A stretch of 64,000 nt of DNA from Frateuria_A sp051900535. GTDB taxonomy: Bacteria > Pseudomonadota > Gammaproteobacteria > Xanthomonadales > Rhodanobacteraceae. The notes beneath the pieces were generated by a model that had not been told where the DNA came from, made no database searches, and saw only the letters and a list, made by a program, of their open reading frames with translations. The translations under genes and the position numbers were made by a program. Position 1 is the stretch's first letter. Every line of letters begins with the position of its first letter. Of this stretch, positions 7,943 through 18,217 are shown in pieces. The stretch spans positions 1 through 64,000 of the forward strand of contig NZ_JBHZGI010000001.1 of assembly GCF_051900535.1 (NCBI RefSeq), given 5' to 3'.

Positions 7943-9427
7943 ATGTATCGAATTCCCTTGCGCACCCTGGCCTGTTGCGTGCTGATGGGCCTTGTGACGG
8001 CCGGCTGCGCGCAGGCCGAACCACCGACAGCACAGGCGAACGCGCCGGCGGCCAGGAGCGCTTCAGTGCCAGCGATGGCCAGCTTGCCGGACTTCACCCA
8101 GATCGTTAAGAAGAATGCGCCAGCGGTGGTGCACGTGGAGGCCAAGTACAACGGTCAGCGCCGCGAGTCGCGCACGCAGGCGGGCATGCCGGACGATCCG
8201 CAGATGGAGCTGTTCCGTCGCTTCTTCGGCATGCCGATGATGCCTTCACCGGAAGAGCAGGAACACACCTCGCTGGGCTCGGGGTTCATCATTTCCAGTG
8301 ACGGCTACATCCTGACCAACAACCACGTGGTCGATGGCGCCGACGCGGTGACCGTGCGGCTGCAGGACCGGCGAACGCTCACCGCCAAGGTGGTCGGCAC
8401 CGATCCGAGTTATGACATCGCACTGCTCAAGGTGGACCAGGGCGGGCTGCCCGCCGTGTCGATCGGCGAATCGCGCTCGCTCGAGCCGGGCCAATGGGTG
8501 CTCGCGATCGGCTCGCCGTTCGGCCTGGACTACACCGTCACGCAGGGCATCGTCAGCGCCGTGGGCCGCAACCTGGGCAGCGGCGACCAGCCCTACACCT
8601 CCTTCATCCAGACCGACGTGCCGATCAACCGCGGCAACTCCGGCGGACCGCTGTTCAACCTGCAGGGACAGGTGGTCGGCATCAATTCGCAGATCTATTC
8701 CAACACCGGCGGCTACCTGGGCGTGTCGTTCTCGATCCCGATCGACGTGGCGATGAACGCCGTGCAGCAGATCAAGGACCACGGCTACGTCACCCGCGGC
8801 CAGCTTGGCGTGCAGGTGCGCGGCGTGGACAGCCAGATCGCCAAGGCGCTCAACATGGACAATCCGCGCGGCGCCATCGTCGGCGTGGTGCAGGACGGTA
8901 GCGCGGCCGCCAAGGCAGGCATCGAGGTTGGCGACATCATCACCGGGTACAACGGCCAGCCGATCATGGATGCCGGCGATCTGCCACCCGCGGTGGGCAT
9001 GACCAAACCGGGCACCAAGGTGCCGGTGGAGATCCTGCGCAACGGCAAGAAGCAGACCATCCAGGTAACGGTTGGCGAGGCGCCGCACGACAAGGCCGGT
9101 GCCACCGGCAACGACCATTCGTCGGTGCAGTCCGGTTCCGACGCGTTGGGCCTGAGCGTGCGCGAGTTGGACGAGGACGCCCGCCAGCAACTTGACCTGA
9201 AAAGGGGCGAGGGCGTGCTGATCGCCGACATCACCGGCCCGGTGGCTGCGCGCGCCGGCCTGCAGCCGGGGGACGTGGTGCTGCGCGTGGGCCAGCAGAA
9301 CGTCGGCAGCGTGGCGGCCTTCCGTGCGGCGACCAAGGGCGTCAAGCCGGGCGACACCGTGCTGTTGCTGGTGCGGCGGGGTGACGACACCCGCTTCATT
9401 GCGCTGACGGTGCCTTCGGACAAGTAG
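7943..9427 (+). CDS. DegP/DegQ-family (MucD-like) periplasmic serine endoprotease
   Basis: A 494-residue HtrA protease. The ATG at 7943 is chosen because it has a strong ribosome site (AAGGAGGA, about 8 bases upstream) and opens directly into a signal peptide ending near VTAGCAQA, which could be cut as a lipoprotein or by signal peptidase I. The trypsin-like domain has the triad His128 (NNHVVDG), Asp158 (SYDIALLKVD) and Ser233 (GNSGGPL). Two PDZ domains follow (about 285-375 and 400-490). It degrades misfolded envelope proteins and, as MucD, restrains sigma-E signalling. Its place after rpoE-rseA fits that role. Confidence 0.92.
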   Translation: MYRIPLRTLACCVLMGLVTAGCAQAEPPTAQANAPAARSASVPAMASLPDFTQIVKKNAPAVVHVEAKYNGQRRESRTQAGMPDDPQMELFRRFFGMPMMPSPEEQEHTSLGSGFIISSDGYILTNNHVVDGADAVTVRLQDRRTLTAKVVGTDPSYDIALLKVDQGGLPAVSIGESRSLEPGQWVLAIGSPFGLDYTVTQGIVSAVGRNLGSGDQPYTSFIQTDVPINRGNSGGPLFNLQGQVVGINSQIYSNTGGYLGVSFSIPIDVAMNAVQQIKDHGYVTRGQLGVQVRGVDSQIAKALNMDNPRGAIVGVVQDGSAAAKAGIEVGDIITGYNGQPIMDAGDLPPAVGMTKPGTKVPVEILRNGKKQTIQVTVGEAPHDKAGATGNDHSSVQSGSDALGLSVRELDEDARQQLDLKRGEGVLIADITGPVAARAGLQPGDVVLRVGQQNVGSVAAFRAATKGVKPGDTVLLLVRRGDDTRFIALTVPSDK

Positions 9428-9435
9428 GCGCCCGA

Positions 9436-9477
9436 CTGCCTCGGCAGGAGCCCACACGTGGGCTCCTGCCGAGGCAG
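9436..9477. repeat. Long perfect palindrome (19-bp arms), terminator-like or dispersed repeat
   Basis: Two perfectly complementary 19-base arms (9436-9454 and 9459-9477; core GGCAGGAGCCCA / TGGGCTCCTGCC) flank a CACG loop, directly after the protease stop. No T-run follows. Related pieces containing GCTCCTGC occur at about 20269-20280 and 58390-58400, which suggests a dispersed palindromic element that may also block transcription between the protease gene and lepA. Confidence 0.65.
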
Positions 9478-9573
9478 GGCTAACGTCCGATTCCATGCGA
9501 CAATACCGGGTTCGTATCGCCATCCCGGCGATGCGCGGCCTTTGCAGGCCGCCAAGCCCGACCAGCGTATTCC

Positions 9574-11364
<1,791 letters not shown>

Positions 11365-11459
11365 TCGCGCCGGGATCGGGATCGGGATCCGGATTCGAGG
11401 TGCGGCCTGCGCTTCGATCCCTGGATCCGGAGCCGATGCCGCGTCCAAAGGGAGTCACC

Positions 11460-12377
11460 ATGGAATTCGATTTCTCCGCCATCCTGCTCGCCCTCACCGT
11501 GCTTTTCGGCGTGGTGTGGGGTCTGGATCGGCTGTTCCTGTACAACAAGCGCAAGGCACGCCTGGATGCGGCCGGCGAGGAGTACCACGACCCGGTACCG
11601 GTGGACTGGGCGCGTTCGCTGTTCCCGGTGGTGCTGGTGGTGCTGGTGCTGCGCTCGTTCGTCGCAGAGCCGTTTCGCATTCCTTCCGGCTCGATGATGC
11701 CCACGCTGGACGTGGGCGATTTCATCCTGGTCAACAAGTTCGCTTACGGCCTGCGCATGCCGGCCTTCAACAACAAGTTCCTGGACCTGGGCGAGCCCAA
11801 GCGCGGCGACGTGGTGGTGTTCCGGTTCCCCGGCTACCTGTGCCAGGACGAGGGGGGCAAGTGGGTGCGCAGCGGCGACATCAGCTGCTCCGACCCGCAT
11901 GCGCCGGTGCCGAACCAGAACTGGATCAAGCGCGTGATCGGACTGCCCGGCGACACCATCGAGTCGCACGGCGACCAGTTGGTGATCAACGGCAAACCGG
12001 TGCCGGCCGACCTGATCGGGCCATTCCAGGGCCGCCCCAACGGCGACGAGTCGCGGTTGATGCGCGATTATGGCGCCGCAATGTGGACCGAGCACCTGCC
12101 CCGCTCGGAAGGCCAGGGCAACATCGACCACATGATCGCGCGCATGCCGGCCTACTCGGTCCCGCTTTCGATCCCCAACGACAAGGTGCCGGCCAGGGTG
12201 CCGCACGGCTGCTATATCGTGATGGGCGACAACCGCTACAACAGTACGGACAGCCGCTGGTGGGGCTGCCTGCCGGAGCAGAACCTGGCAGGCAAGGCCT
12301 TTTTGATCTGGCTGAGCTGGAAGGGGACCCAGGACGGCTGGATCGATTTCGGCCGTATTGGCAAGATCATCCACTGA
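11460..12377 (+). CDS. lepB: Signal peptidase I
   Basis: A 305-residue membrane peptidase that cleaves signal peptides from exported proteins. The ATG at 11460 is preferred over an upstream in-frame start because it follows the ribosome site GGGAG and opens into the first membrane segment (about 6-20). A second hydrophobic segment spans 54-66. The catalytic serine is Ser78 in IPSGSMMPTL and the general-base lysine is Lys157 in NWIKRVIGLPGD. The later motif GDNRYNSTDSRWWG is also present. Its position after lepA is the standard proteobacterial order. Confidence 0.95.
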   Translation: MEFDFSAILLALTVLFGVVWGLDRLFLYNKRKARLDAAGEEYHDPVPVDWARSLFPVVLVVLVLRSFVAEPFRIPSGSMMPTLDVGDFILVNKFAYGLRMPAFNNKFLDLGEPKRGDVVVFRFPGYLCQDEGGKWVRSGDISCSDPHAPVPNQNWIKRVIGLPGDTIESHGDQLVINGKPVPADLIGPFQGRPNGDESRLMRDYGAAMWTEHLPRSEGQGNIDHMIARMPAYSVPLSIPNDKVPARVPHGCYIVMGDNRYNSTDSRWWGCLPEQNLAGKAFLIWLSWKGTQDGWIDFGRIGKIIH

Positions 12378-12480
12378 CGAAGGACGTGACGGGCGCCACC
12401 TGCGGCACCCGTGACCCGCGGCCAGGGCGGCGCGCAGAATACAGACGAGGTAGCCGCCGCAGCGGCATAGCGAGGGGACT

Positions 12481-12861
12481 ATGAAAAGCAAGCAAGCAGG
12501 TATCACCCTGATCGGGTTTTTGGTCGTCCTGGTCGTCGTAGCCTTCTTCGGCTACATGGCGATGAAGCTGGTGCCGGCCTACACCGAGTACATGGGTGTG
12601 GCCAAGGCGATGACGCAGGTTTCGACCGAGGGCGCGGAGGGCAAGTCGCTGGACGAGATCCGCCGCGACCTGATGTTCAAGATGGGTTTCCAGTACGTGG
12701 ATGACGCCACCATCCAGCCGCAGGACATCACCATCGACCGCACCAACGGCACGCAGCTGCACGTGGCCTACGACAAGCAGGTTCCCTTCATCTACAACAT
12801 CGATTTCCTGCTGCACTTCGAAAAGAGCGTGCCGTTGCAGGGCAACGTACCCACGCTCTGA
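12481..12861 (+). CDS. DUF4845 domain-containing membrane protein
   Basis: A 126-residue protein. MKSKQAGITLIGFLVVLVVV forms one N-terminal membrane helix that resembles the start of type IV pilins but lacks the conserved glutamate at position +5 after the glycine. The rest is a small soluble domain (DUF4845), ending LHFEKSVPLQGNVPTL. It is regularly found between lepB and rnc in gammaproteobacteria; its function is unknown. The ribosome site GAGGGG is 5-6 bases upstream of the ATG. The following rnc start is only 5 bases after its stop. Confidence 0.85.
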   Translation: MKSKQAGITLIGFLVVLVVVAFFGYMAMKLVPAYTEYMGVAKAMTQVSTEGAEGKSLDEIRRDLMFKMGFQYVDDATIQPQDITIDRTNGTQLHVAYDKQVPFIYNIDFLLHFEKSVPLQGNVPTL

Positions 12862-12866
12862 TACCA

Positions 12867-13526
12867 GTGAACTTGGATTACCGTTTCCGGGACCCCGCGC
12901 TGGCCGAGCTGGCACTGACCCATCGTAGCGCTGGCCGGCCGAACAACGAACGGATGGAGTTCCTGGGCGATGCGCTGCTCGGCGCGATGGTCGGGGAAAT
13001 GCTCTTCGATGCCCACCCTCGCGCCAGCGAGGGCGAGCTTTCGCGGTTGCGCGCGCAGTTGGTCAACGGCCAGGCCCTTGCATTGGTCGCGCGCGAGCTG
13101 GAACTGGGCGAGGGGCTCAAGCTGGGTTCGGGTGAATTGAAAAGTGGCGGGTTCCGTCGCGATTCGATCCTCGCCGATGCGTTCGAGGCGCTGGTCGCGG
13201 CGGTCTATCTCGACGGAGGTTTCGATGCCTGCCGGGATGTCGTGCGAGGGCTGTTTGCCCAGCGCGTGGCCGATTTGCCCAAATCGTCCAAGGACGCCAA
13301 GACCCGCCTGCAGGAATGGTTGCAGGCGCGAGGCCTGCCGCTGCCGATCTACGAACTGGCCGGCAGCCACGGCGAAGACCACGCCAAGGTATTCGAAGTC
13401 AACTGCAGCATCGTCGAGCCGGTGCCGCTGAGCGCCGCCGCAAGCGGCCCCAGCCGTCGCGCCGCCGAGCAGGACGCGGCCGAGATCGTGCTCGGCCAGC
13501 TGACCGAGCCGCTGCCACCCGCCTGA
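12867..13526 (+). CDS. rnc: Ribonuclease III
   Basis: A 219-residue double-strand-specific endoribonuclease that processes rRNA precursors and regulates mRNAs. The catalytic domain carries the signature ERMEFLGDAL (about residues 28-37) and a later metal-binding segment DAFEALVAAVYLDGG. A C-terminal double-stranded RNA-binding domain (about 150-217) includes a DAKTRLQEWLQ start and an alanine-rich last helix. The start is GTG at 12867, 5 bases after the preceding stop; no better start exists before the conserved YRFRDPALAELALTHRS. Length is normal. Confidence 0.95.
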   Translation: MNLDYRFRDPALAELALTHRSAGRPNNERMEFLGDALLGAMVGEMLFDAHPRASEGELSRLRAQLVNGQALALVARELELGEGLKLGSGELKSGGFRRDSILADAFEALVAAVYLDGGFDACRDVVRGLFAQRVADLPKSSKDAKTRLQEWLQARGLPLPIYELAGSHGEDHAKVFEVNCSIVEPVPLSAAASGPSRRAAEQDAAEIVLGQLTEPLPPA

Positions 13527-13605
13527 ACCCTTCATCCCCCGCCGCTGGCGCCATTGGCGCGGCGGCGCCATGCTTTGCCCTCTGCCCGCCGGAAAACCTT
13601 CTGCC

Positions 13606-14535
13606 ATGAACGTCGAAACCGAATCCGCCGGCGATCTGCCGCACGAGAACTATCGCTGCGGCGCGGTAGCGCTGGTAGGCCGCCCCAACGTGGGCAAGTC
13701 GACCCTGCTCAACGCCCTGATCGGCTTTCGCCTGTCCATCGTCAGCCCGCGCCCCCAGACCACCCGCCACCGCATCCTGGGCATCGCCACCAGCGAGGCG
13801 GGGCAGGTGATGTACGTGGACACGCCCGGCCTGCATCGCGGCGCCAAGCGCGCCATGAACCGCAGCCTCAATCGTGCCGCGCGCACGGCGATGGCCGAGG
13901 TCGACCTGGCCGTGCAGCTCATCGAAGCGGGGCGCTGGACCGACGAGGACGAGGCGCTGTACGCCGCGCTGGTCGAGCAGAACGTGCCGCGCCTGCTGGC
14001 CATCAACAAGGTCGACCTGGCCAAGGACAAGGGCGCGCTGCTGCCCTTCGTCGCCGAGCTGACCGCCAGGCACCAGTTCGAGGACATCCACTACGTCAGT
14101 GCCCTCAAGCAGAAGGGCCTCAAGGAACTGGAGAGTGCGATCCTCAAACGCCTGCCGGTGCGCCCGCCCGTATTTGGCGAGGATGAGATCACCGACCGCA
14201 GCGAACGCTTCCTGGCCGCCGAGATGGTGCGCGAGCAACTGATGCTTCGACTCGACCAGGAGCTGCCGTATGCCACCACGGTGGAGATCGAGCAGTTCAC
14301 GGATCGCGAGGACGGCGTGGCCGAAATCCATGCCATCGTCTGGGTGGAGCGCGATGGCCAGAAGGCGATCGTGATCGGGCAGGGCGGTGCCCAGCTCAAG
14401 GCCATCGGCAGCGCCGCGCGTCGACACATGGAGCGGTTGTTCGAGCGCAAGGTCTTCCTCAAGCTCTGGGTGAAGGTGCGCGAGGGCTGGGTGGATGACG
14501 AGGCGATGCTGAAGAAGCTTGGATACACCGACTGA
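13606..14535 (+). CDS. era: GTPase Era
   Basis: A 309-residue GTPase that binds 16S rRNA and is needed for 30S subunit maturation. GTPase motifs are clear: LVGRPNVGKSTLLNAL (G1), the switch region with PRPQTTRHRI, DTPGL (G3) and NKVDL (G4). The KH domain at the C-terminus contains IVIGQGGAQLKAIGSAARR. The ATG at 13606 is chosen since family members begin shortly before the G1 strand; an in-frame ATG at 13570 would add 12 residues. It follows rnc by about 80 bases and precedes recO, a conserved arrangement. Confidence 0.95.
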   Translation: MNVETESAGDLPHENYRCGAVALVGRPNVGKSTLLNALIGFRLSIVSPRPQTTRHRILGIATSEAGQVMYVDTPGLHRGAKRAMNRSLNRAARTAMAEVDLAVQLIEAGRWTDEDEALYAALVEQNVPRLLAINKVDLAKDKGALLPFVAELTARHQFEDIHYVSALKQKGLKELESAILKRLPVRPPVFGEDEITDRSERFLAAEMVREQLMLRLDQELPYATTVEIEQFTDREDGVAEIHAIVWVERDGQKAIVIGQGGAQLKAIGSAARRHMERLFERKVFLKLWVKVREGWVDDEAMLKKLGYTD

Positions 14536-14598
14536 CAGCCGATCGCCGGGGTACGATCTGTGGCTTCCGAATCCTGTTGCCGCCCCGGCCCCTGATGC

Positions 14599-15318
14599 AT
14601 GCTCCTGGACCAGCAGCCCGCCTACGTCCTGCACGCGCGGCCCTACCGCGAAACTTCGCTGCTGCTTGAATGCCTCACCCGCGACCACGGCCGATTGGGC
14701 GTGGTCGCGCGCGGCGTGCGGCGTGAGCGGGCGCGTTTGCAACGCGCGCAACTCGAACCTTTCCAGCCGCTGGCGCTGGATCTGCTGTTACGTGGTGAAC
14801 TGGCCACCCTGCGCGGTGCCGAGCCAGCCGGTGCTCCCGGTCGCCTGACCGGTGACGCTGGCCTGGCGGGGTTGTATCTCAATGAGCTGGTGGTACGCCT
14901 GACCGGCCGCCAGGATCCGATGCCCGATCTTTTCGAGGCGTACGCGCGTACCCTGCCGCGCCTTGCCGGGCCGGGGACGCTGGCCTGGCAACTTCGCCGC
15001 TTCGAGCGCGACCTGCTCATGGCGATCGGTTATGCCTTGCAACTGGAGACCGAGGCCGACAGCGGCGAGCCGCTCGCGCCTGAAGGCTCGTACCGCTATC
15101 AGGTCGAACATGGCCCGGTGGCCTGTCCGGTGGACGCACCGCGGGCGATCCGCGGTGCCGACCTGCTGGCGCTCGCCGCGGACCAATGCCCCGATGCCGC
15201 TGGCCTGGCGGCGTTGCGCCGGCTCATGCGCGAGGTCATCCGCTTCCATCTGGGCGGTGGCGAGCTGCACGCCTGGCGCGTGCTCGCGACCGCCATGTCA
15301 CGCCGGCAGCCAGACTGA
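14599..15318 (+). CDS. recO: DNA repair protein RecO
   Basis: A 239-residue recombination mediator that works with RecF and RecR to load RecA onto SSB-coated DNA. The N-terminal OB fold begins with QPAYVLHARPYRETSLLLE and continues LGVVARGVRRERAR. The C-terminal helical part has the expected LRRFERDLLMAIGY and a closing VIRFHLGGGELHAWRVL. The four-cysteine zinc finger found in some RecO proteins is absent, as in enterobacterial RecO. It is the last gene of the lepA-to-recO run. Confidence 0.93.
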   Translation: MLLDQQPAYVLHARPYRETSLLLECLTRDHGRLGVVARGVRRERARLQRAQLEPFQPLALDLLLRGELATLRGAEPAGAPGRLTGDAGLAGLYLNELVVRLTGRQDPMPDLFEAYARTLPRLAGPGTLAWQLRRFERDLLMAIGYALQLETEADSGEPLAPEGSYRYQVEHGPVACPVDAPRAIRGADLLALAADQCPDAAGLAALRRLMREVIRFHLGGGELHAWRVLATAMSRRQPD

Positions 15319-15385
15319 GCCGAGCACCCGATGTTGCACTACATGGGGAAGTCTGCCCGGCTGAATACGTTGCCTTCAGTGGCAT

Positions 15386-16138
15386 TCAGCGATCGAGCAC
15401 CGCCAACGTAGCGACGAGCGCCTGCCGGAACCTTTCCCGCGCGCCGTCGCCCACGCAAGCGTCGGTCTCCACCTGGCGCTGCAGATGCTTCGCCTGCAGC
15501 GCCAGTGCCGGCGCGCCGCAAAAGCCGCAGGCCGAACGCAACCGGTGCAGCCGCTCGACCAGTCGGGTCGGCTCGCCGCACAGGTGCGCCAGTTCCTTGA
15601 GTAACGTCACCAGTTCCTCGCGCAGCAGGCCTCGCAGGGCCTGCATGGTGCGCGCGTCACCGCTGCTGGCCAGCCCGGCCGCATCGTCCAGCAGCGGCGC
15701 GTTCCGGCCGCTGTTGCGGGCGAGCGTGACAAGCGCACGCAGCGCGTCCAGCTCGCAGGGCTTGAGCAGCACGTCGCTGAAGCCGGCGGCCAGCAGCTGC
15801 TGGCGGTCCTCGGTCGAGACCTCGGCGCTGGTTGCCACGGCGGGCGCGTCGGCGGAACGGGCCTGGGCATCGGCGCGCAAGGCGAGCAACACGTCGCGGG
15901 CACCGGCCCCGGGCATGCGGCAGTCCAGCAGCAGCAGGTCGAAGGTCTCGATGGCGGCACGCGCCAGCGCCATCTGACCGTCGACGCACTCGTGAACCTG
16001 TGCGCCCAGCGCGCGCAGGCCGTCGCCGAGAAAGCGGCGGCTGGCCGCGTCGTCGTCGGCCACCAGCACGTAGGGCAGGGGAAGATTGTCAGGCGGCGGA
16101 TGGCGCAGGAAGGCGGCTGTGTTCATTGACGAATCCAT
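15386..16138 (-). CDS. Two-domain phosphorelay protein: receiver plus Hpt
   Basis: A 250-residue protein without a DNA-binding or enzymatic output. The receiver domain (about 22-140) has VADDD as acidic pocket, phospho-acceptor Asp72 (LLLLDCRMPG) and Lys126 (VLLKP). The C-terminal helical bundle contains HRLRSACGFCGA around His198, matching the Hpt pattern HxLKGxxxxxG, with RS in place of KG. It therefore looks like a standalone relay module that would pass phosphate from a hybrid kinase to a distant regulator. No kinase is adjacent. It is transcribed divergently from the YdbH-like gene across a 33-base gap, so the two promoters must overlap. Confidence 0.82.
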   Translation of the reverse strand: MDSSMNTAAFLRHPPPDNLPLPYVLVADDDAASRRFLGDGLRALGAQVHECVDGQMALARAAIETFDLLLLDCRMPGAGARDVLLALRADAQARSADAPAVATSAEVSTEDRQQLLAAGFSDVLLKPCELDALRALVTLARNSGRNAPLLDDAAGLASSGDARTMQALRGLLREELVTLLKELAHLCGEPTRLVERLHRLRSACGFCGAPALALQAKHLQRQVETDACVGDGARERFRQALVATLAVLDR

Positions 16139-16171
16139 GTCGTTCAGCTGGCTTTGGCAGAATGATGGTAC

Positions 16172-18193
16172 ATGGCCTCCCCCTCCCGCCGCCTCCTGCT
16201 GTGCCTTGGCCTGCTACTCGTCACCCTGTGGACGAAGCCGGCCTGGGCGGACGTCGACCTGACCGCCAGGGTGGTCGCGGTGCCAGGCGTGCGCCTGCAG
16301 CAGGTGAGTTTGCACATCGGCGAGGACGGCAAGGGCAGGTTGGCGCTCAAGCTCCACGCTGCGCGGGCGGACATCGCGGCGATGGGCTGGCGCCGCGTCG
16401 GGCTGGACCTGGAAGGTGCGCTGTCGCGCGACCTGCAGATGCGCTGGCTGCTGGATGGCTCGATCGCGCTGCGAGGCGCCCCGGGCGGGGCGCTGGGCAA
16501 CTCCGACGTGCACCTGGTGATCGACGAGCGCGCCAACACACTGCAGGCGGATATCGCCCAGGCCACGGCGACCGCCAGTGCCTGGGTTCCGCTGGACCAG
16601 ACCAGTCATGCGCAGATCACCCTGAAAAACCTGCCAGCGCAATGGCTGGCCGGGTTGCTCGGTACCGTCTGGTCAGGCAAGCCCACGGGCGGGCGACTGG
16701 ACGCCGAGCTGGCGCTGGATGTGCACGGCAACGGCATCCAGTCCTCCGGGGAGTTCAGCCTGGATGGCGTGGGTTTCGATACCCCCACCGGTACGCTGGC
16801 CGGGCAGGGGGTCGATGGCACGGGCCGGCTGGGCATCGATACGGAAGGCGGGCCGGCCCGCTTTACCGTGGACGCCACCCTGCGCGGCGGTGAACTGCTG
16901 CTCGGCCCGATCTACGCGAAATTGCCGGACCACGCCGTGCAGCTCAACGTGGCGGCGGTCGGGCAGGGTGGCGTGCTGGCGATCAGCCGCCTGCGCGTCA
17001 ACGATGCCGATGCGCTGCAGTTGGACGGCGCGCTCGCCTTCGATGCGAAGGGCAATCTGGACAGATTGCGCCTGGAGCGCTTCCAGGCCCGCTTCCCCGC
17101 CGCCTACGACCGCTATGGCGCCGCCTGGCTGGACACGTTGGGTCTGCATGGGATGAAGGTCACCGGGGCATTGAGCGGCAACCTGGATTTGCGTGAAGGC
17201 GGCCCGCGCGGGTTCGCTTTCACCGCCGACCATCTCAACCTCGCGACGGCCGACGGCCGGCTGGCGATCGACGACCTCAACGGTGGCCTGGACTGGTCCG
17301 CCGACGACGATCGGCCGACCACCAACCTCGGCTGGCGCTCGCTGCGTATCTATCGCCTGCCGTTCGGTCCCGCCAAAGCGCAATGGCGCAGTCGGAACGG
17401 CACGCTCGGGCTGACCCAGCCGCTAGCGGTGGCACTGCTGGGAGGAACGGTGCAGATGGGCCAGCTCGACTGGCGTCCCGCTGCCGCCCGGGGTCAGCGA
17501 CTGGAGACCTCGCTGGCTGTCACGGGCGTGGACATGGCGTCTTTCAGCAAGGCGATGGGCTGGCCGCAGTTCCCCGGCACGCTGGGTGGCGCGATTCCTT
17601 CATTGCGCCTCGTGGACGACACGGTGGAACTGGCCGGCGGGCTGTCCGTCAATGTCTTCAACGGCTTCGTGGACATCACCCAGCTCGCGTTGACGCAACC
17701 GTTCGGCCCCAGCCCGGTATTGGCGGCGAATGTGGGTCTCCGCCAGCTGGATCTGGGCTCGATCACCAGCGTTTTCGACTTCGGCAGCATCACCGGCCCC
17801 CTGCACGGCAGCATCGACAACCTGCGCCTGGTCGACTGGCAGCCGGTCGCGTTCGAGGCGCACCTGCTCGCCGACGAAGGCGGACGGATCAGCCAGCGTG
17901 CGGTCAACAACCTCACCGCGGTGGGCGGCGGCGGCATCGCCGCGGGCCTGCAGGGCGCGGTGCTCAAGCTCTTCAAGACCTTCGGCTACGCCCGCATCGG
18001 CCTCAACTGTGCACTGGCCGGCACGGTCTGCCACATGAGCGGGCTGGAGAATACCGGGGACGGTTACACTATCGTCGACGGCAGCGGCTTGCCGCATCTG
18101 AAGGTCATCGGCCACCAGCACGAGGTCGACTGGCCTACGCTGGTGAGCCGGCTGAAGGCGGCCACCGAAGGCGGCGGCCCGCAGATCCGCTGA
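16172..18193 (+). CDS. YdbH-like intermembrane phospholipid transport protein (AsmA-like clan)
   Basis: A 673-residue secreted or periplasm-facing protein with an N-terminal signal/anchor (LLLCLGLLLVTLWTKPAWA). The body is long and beta-rich, with repeated LxGxLxLD-type strands, as in AsmA/TAM/YdbH bridge proteins. The C-terminus has the YdbH-like motif HGSIDNLRLVDWQPVAFEAH followed by RISQRAVNNLT and a cysteine pair (LNCALAGTVC). In Escherichia coli YdbH works with the lipoprotein YnbE and with YdbL to move phospholipids across the periplasm. The next gene supplies YnbE- and YdbL-like parts, which strengthens the assignment. It is shorter than E. coli YdbH (about 880 residues). Confidence 0.78.
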   Translation: MASPSRRLLLCLGLLLVTLWTKPAWADVDLTARVVAVPGVRLQQVSLHIGEDGKGRLALKLHAARADIAAMGWRRVGLDLEGALSRDLQMRWLLDGSIALRGAPGGALGNSDVHLVIDERANTLQADIAQATATASAWVPLDQTSHAQITLKNLPAQWLAGLLGTVWSGKPTGGRLDAELALDVHGNGIQSSGEFSLDGVGFDTPTGTLAGQGVDGTGRLGIDTEGGPARFTVDATLRGGELLLGPIYAKLPDHAVQLNVAAVGQGGVLAISRLRVNDADALQLDGALAFDAKGNLDRLRLERFQARFPAAYDRYGAAWLDTLGLHGMKVTGALSGNLDLREGGPRGFAFTADHLNLATADGRLAIDDLNGGLDWSADDDRPTTNLGWRSLRIYRLPFGPAKAQWRSRNGTLGLTQPLAVALLGGTVQMGQLDWRPAAARGQRLETSLAVTGVDMASFSKAMGWPQFPGTLGGAIPSLRLVDDTVELAGGLSVNVFNGFVDITQLALTQPFGPSPVLAANVGLRQLDLGSITSVFDFGSITGPLHGSIDNLRLVDWQPVAFEAHLLADEGGRISQRAVNNLTAVGGGGIAAGLQGAVLKLFKTFGYARIGLNCALAGTVCHMSGLENTGDGYTIVDGSGLPHLKVIGHQHEVDWPTLVSRLKAATEGGGPQIR

Positions 18194-18217
18194 CGTCCAC
18201 ACCCTCAGGAGCCCTCC

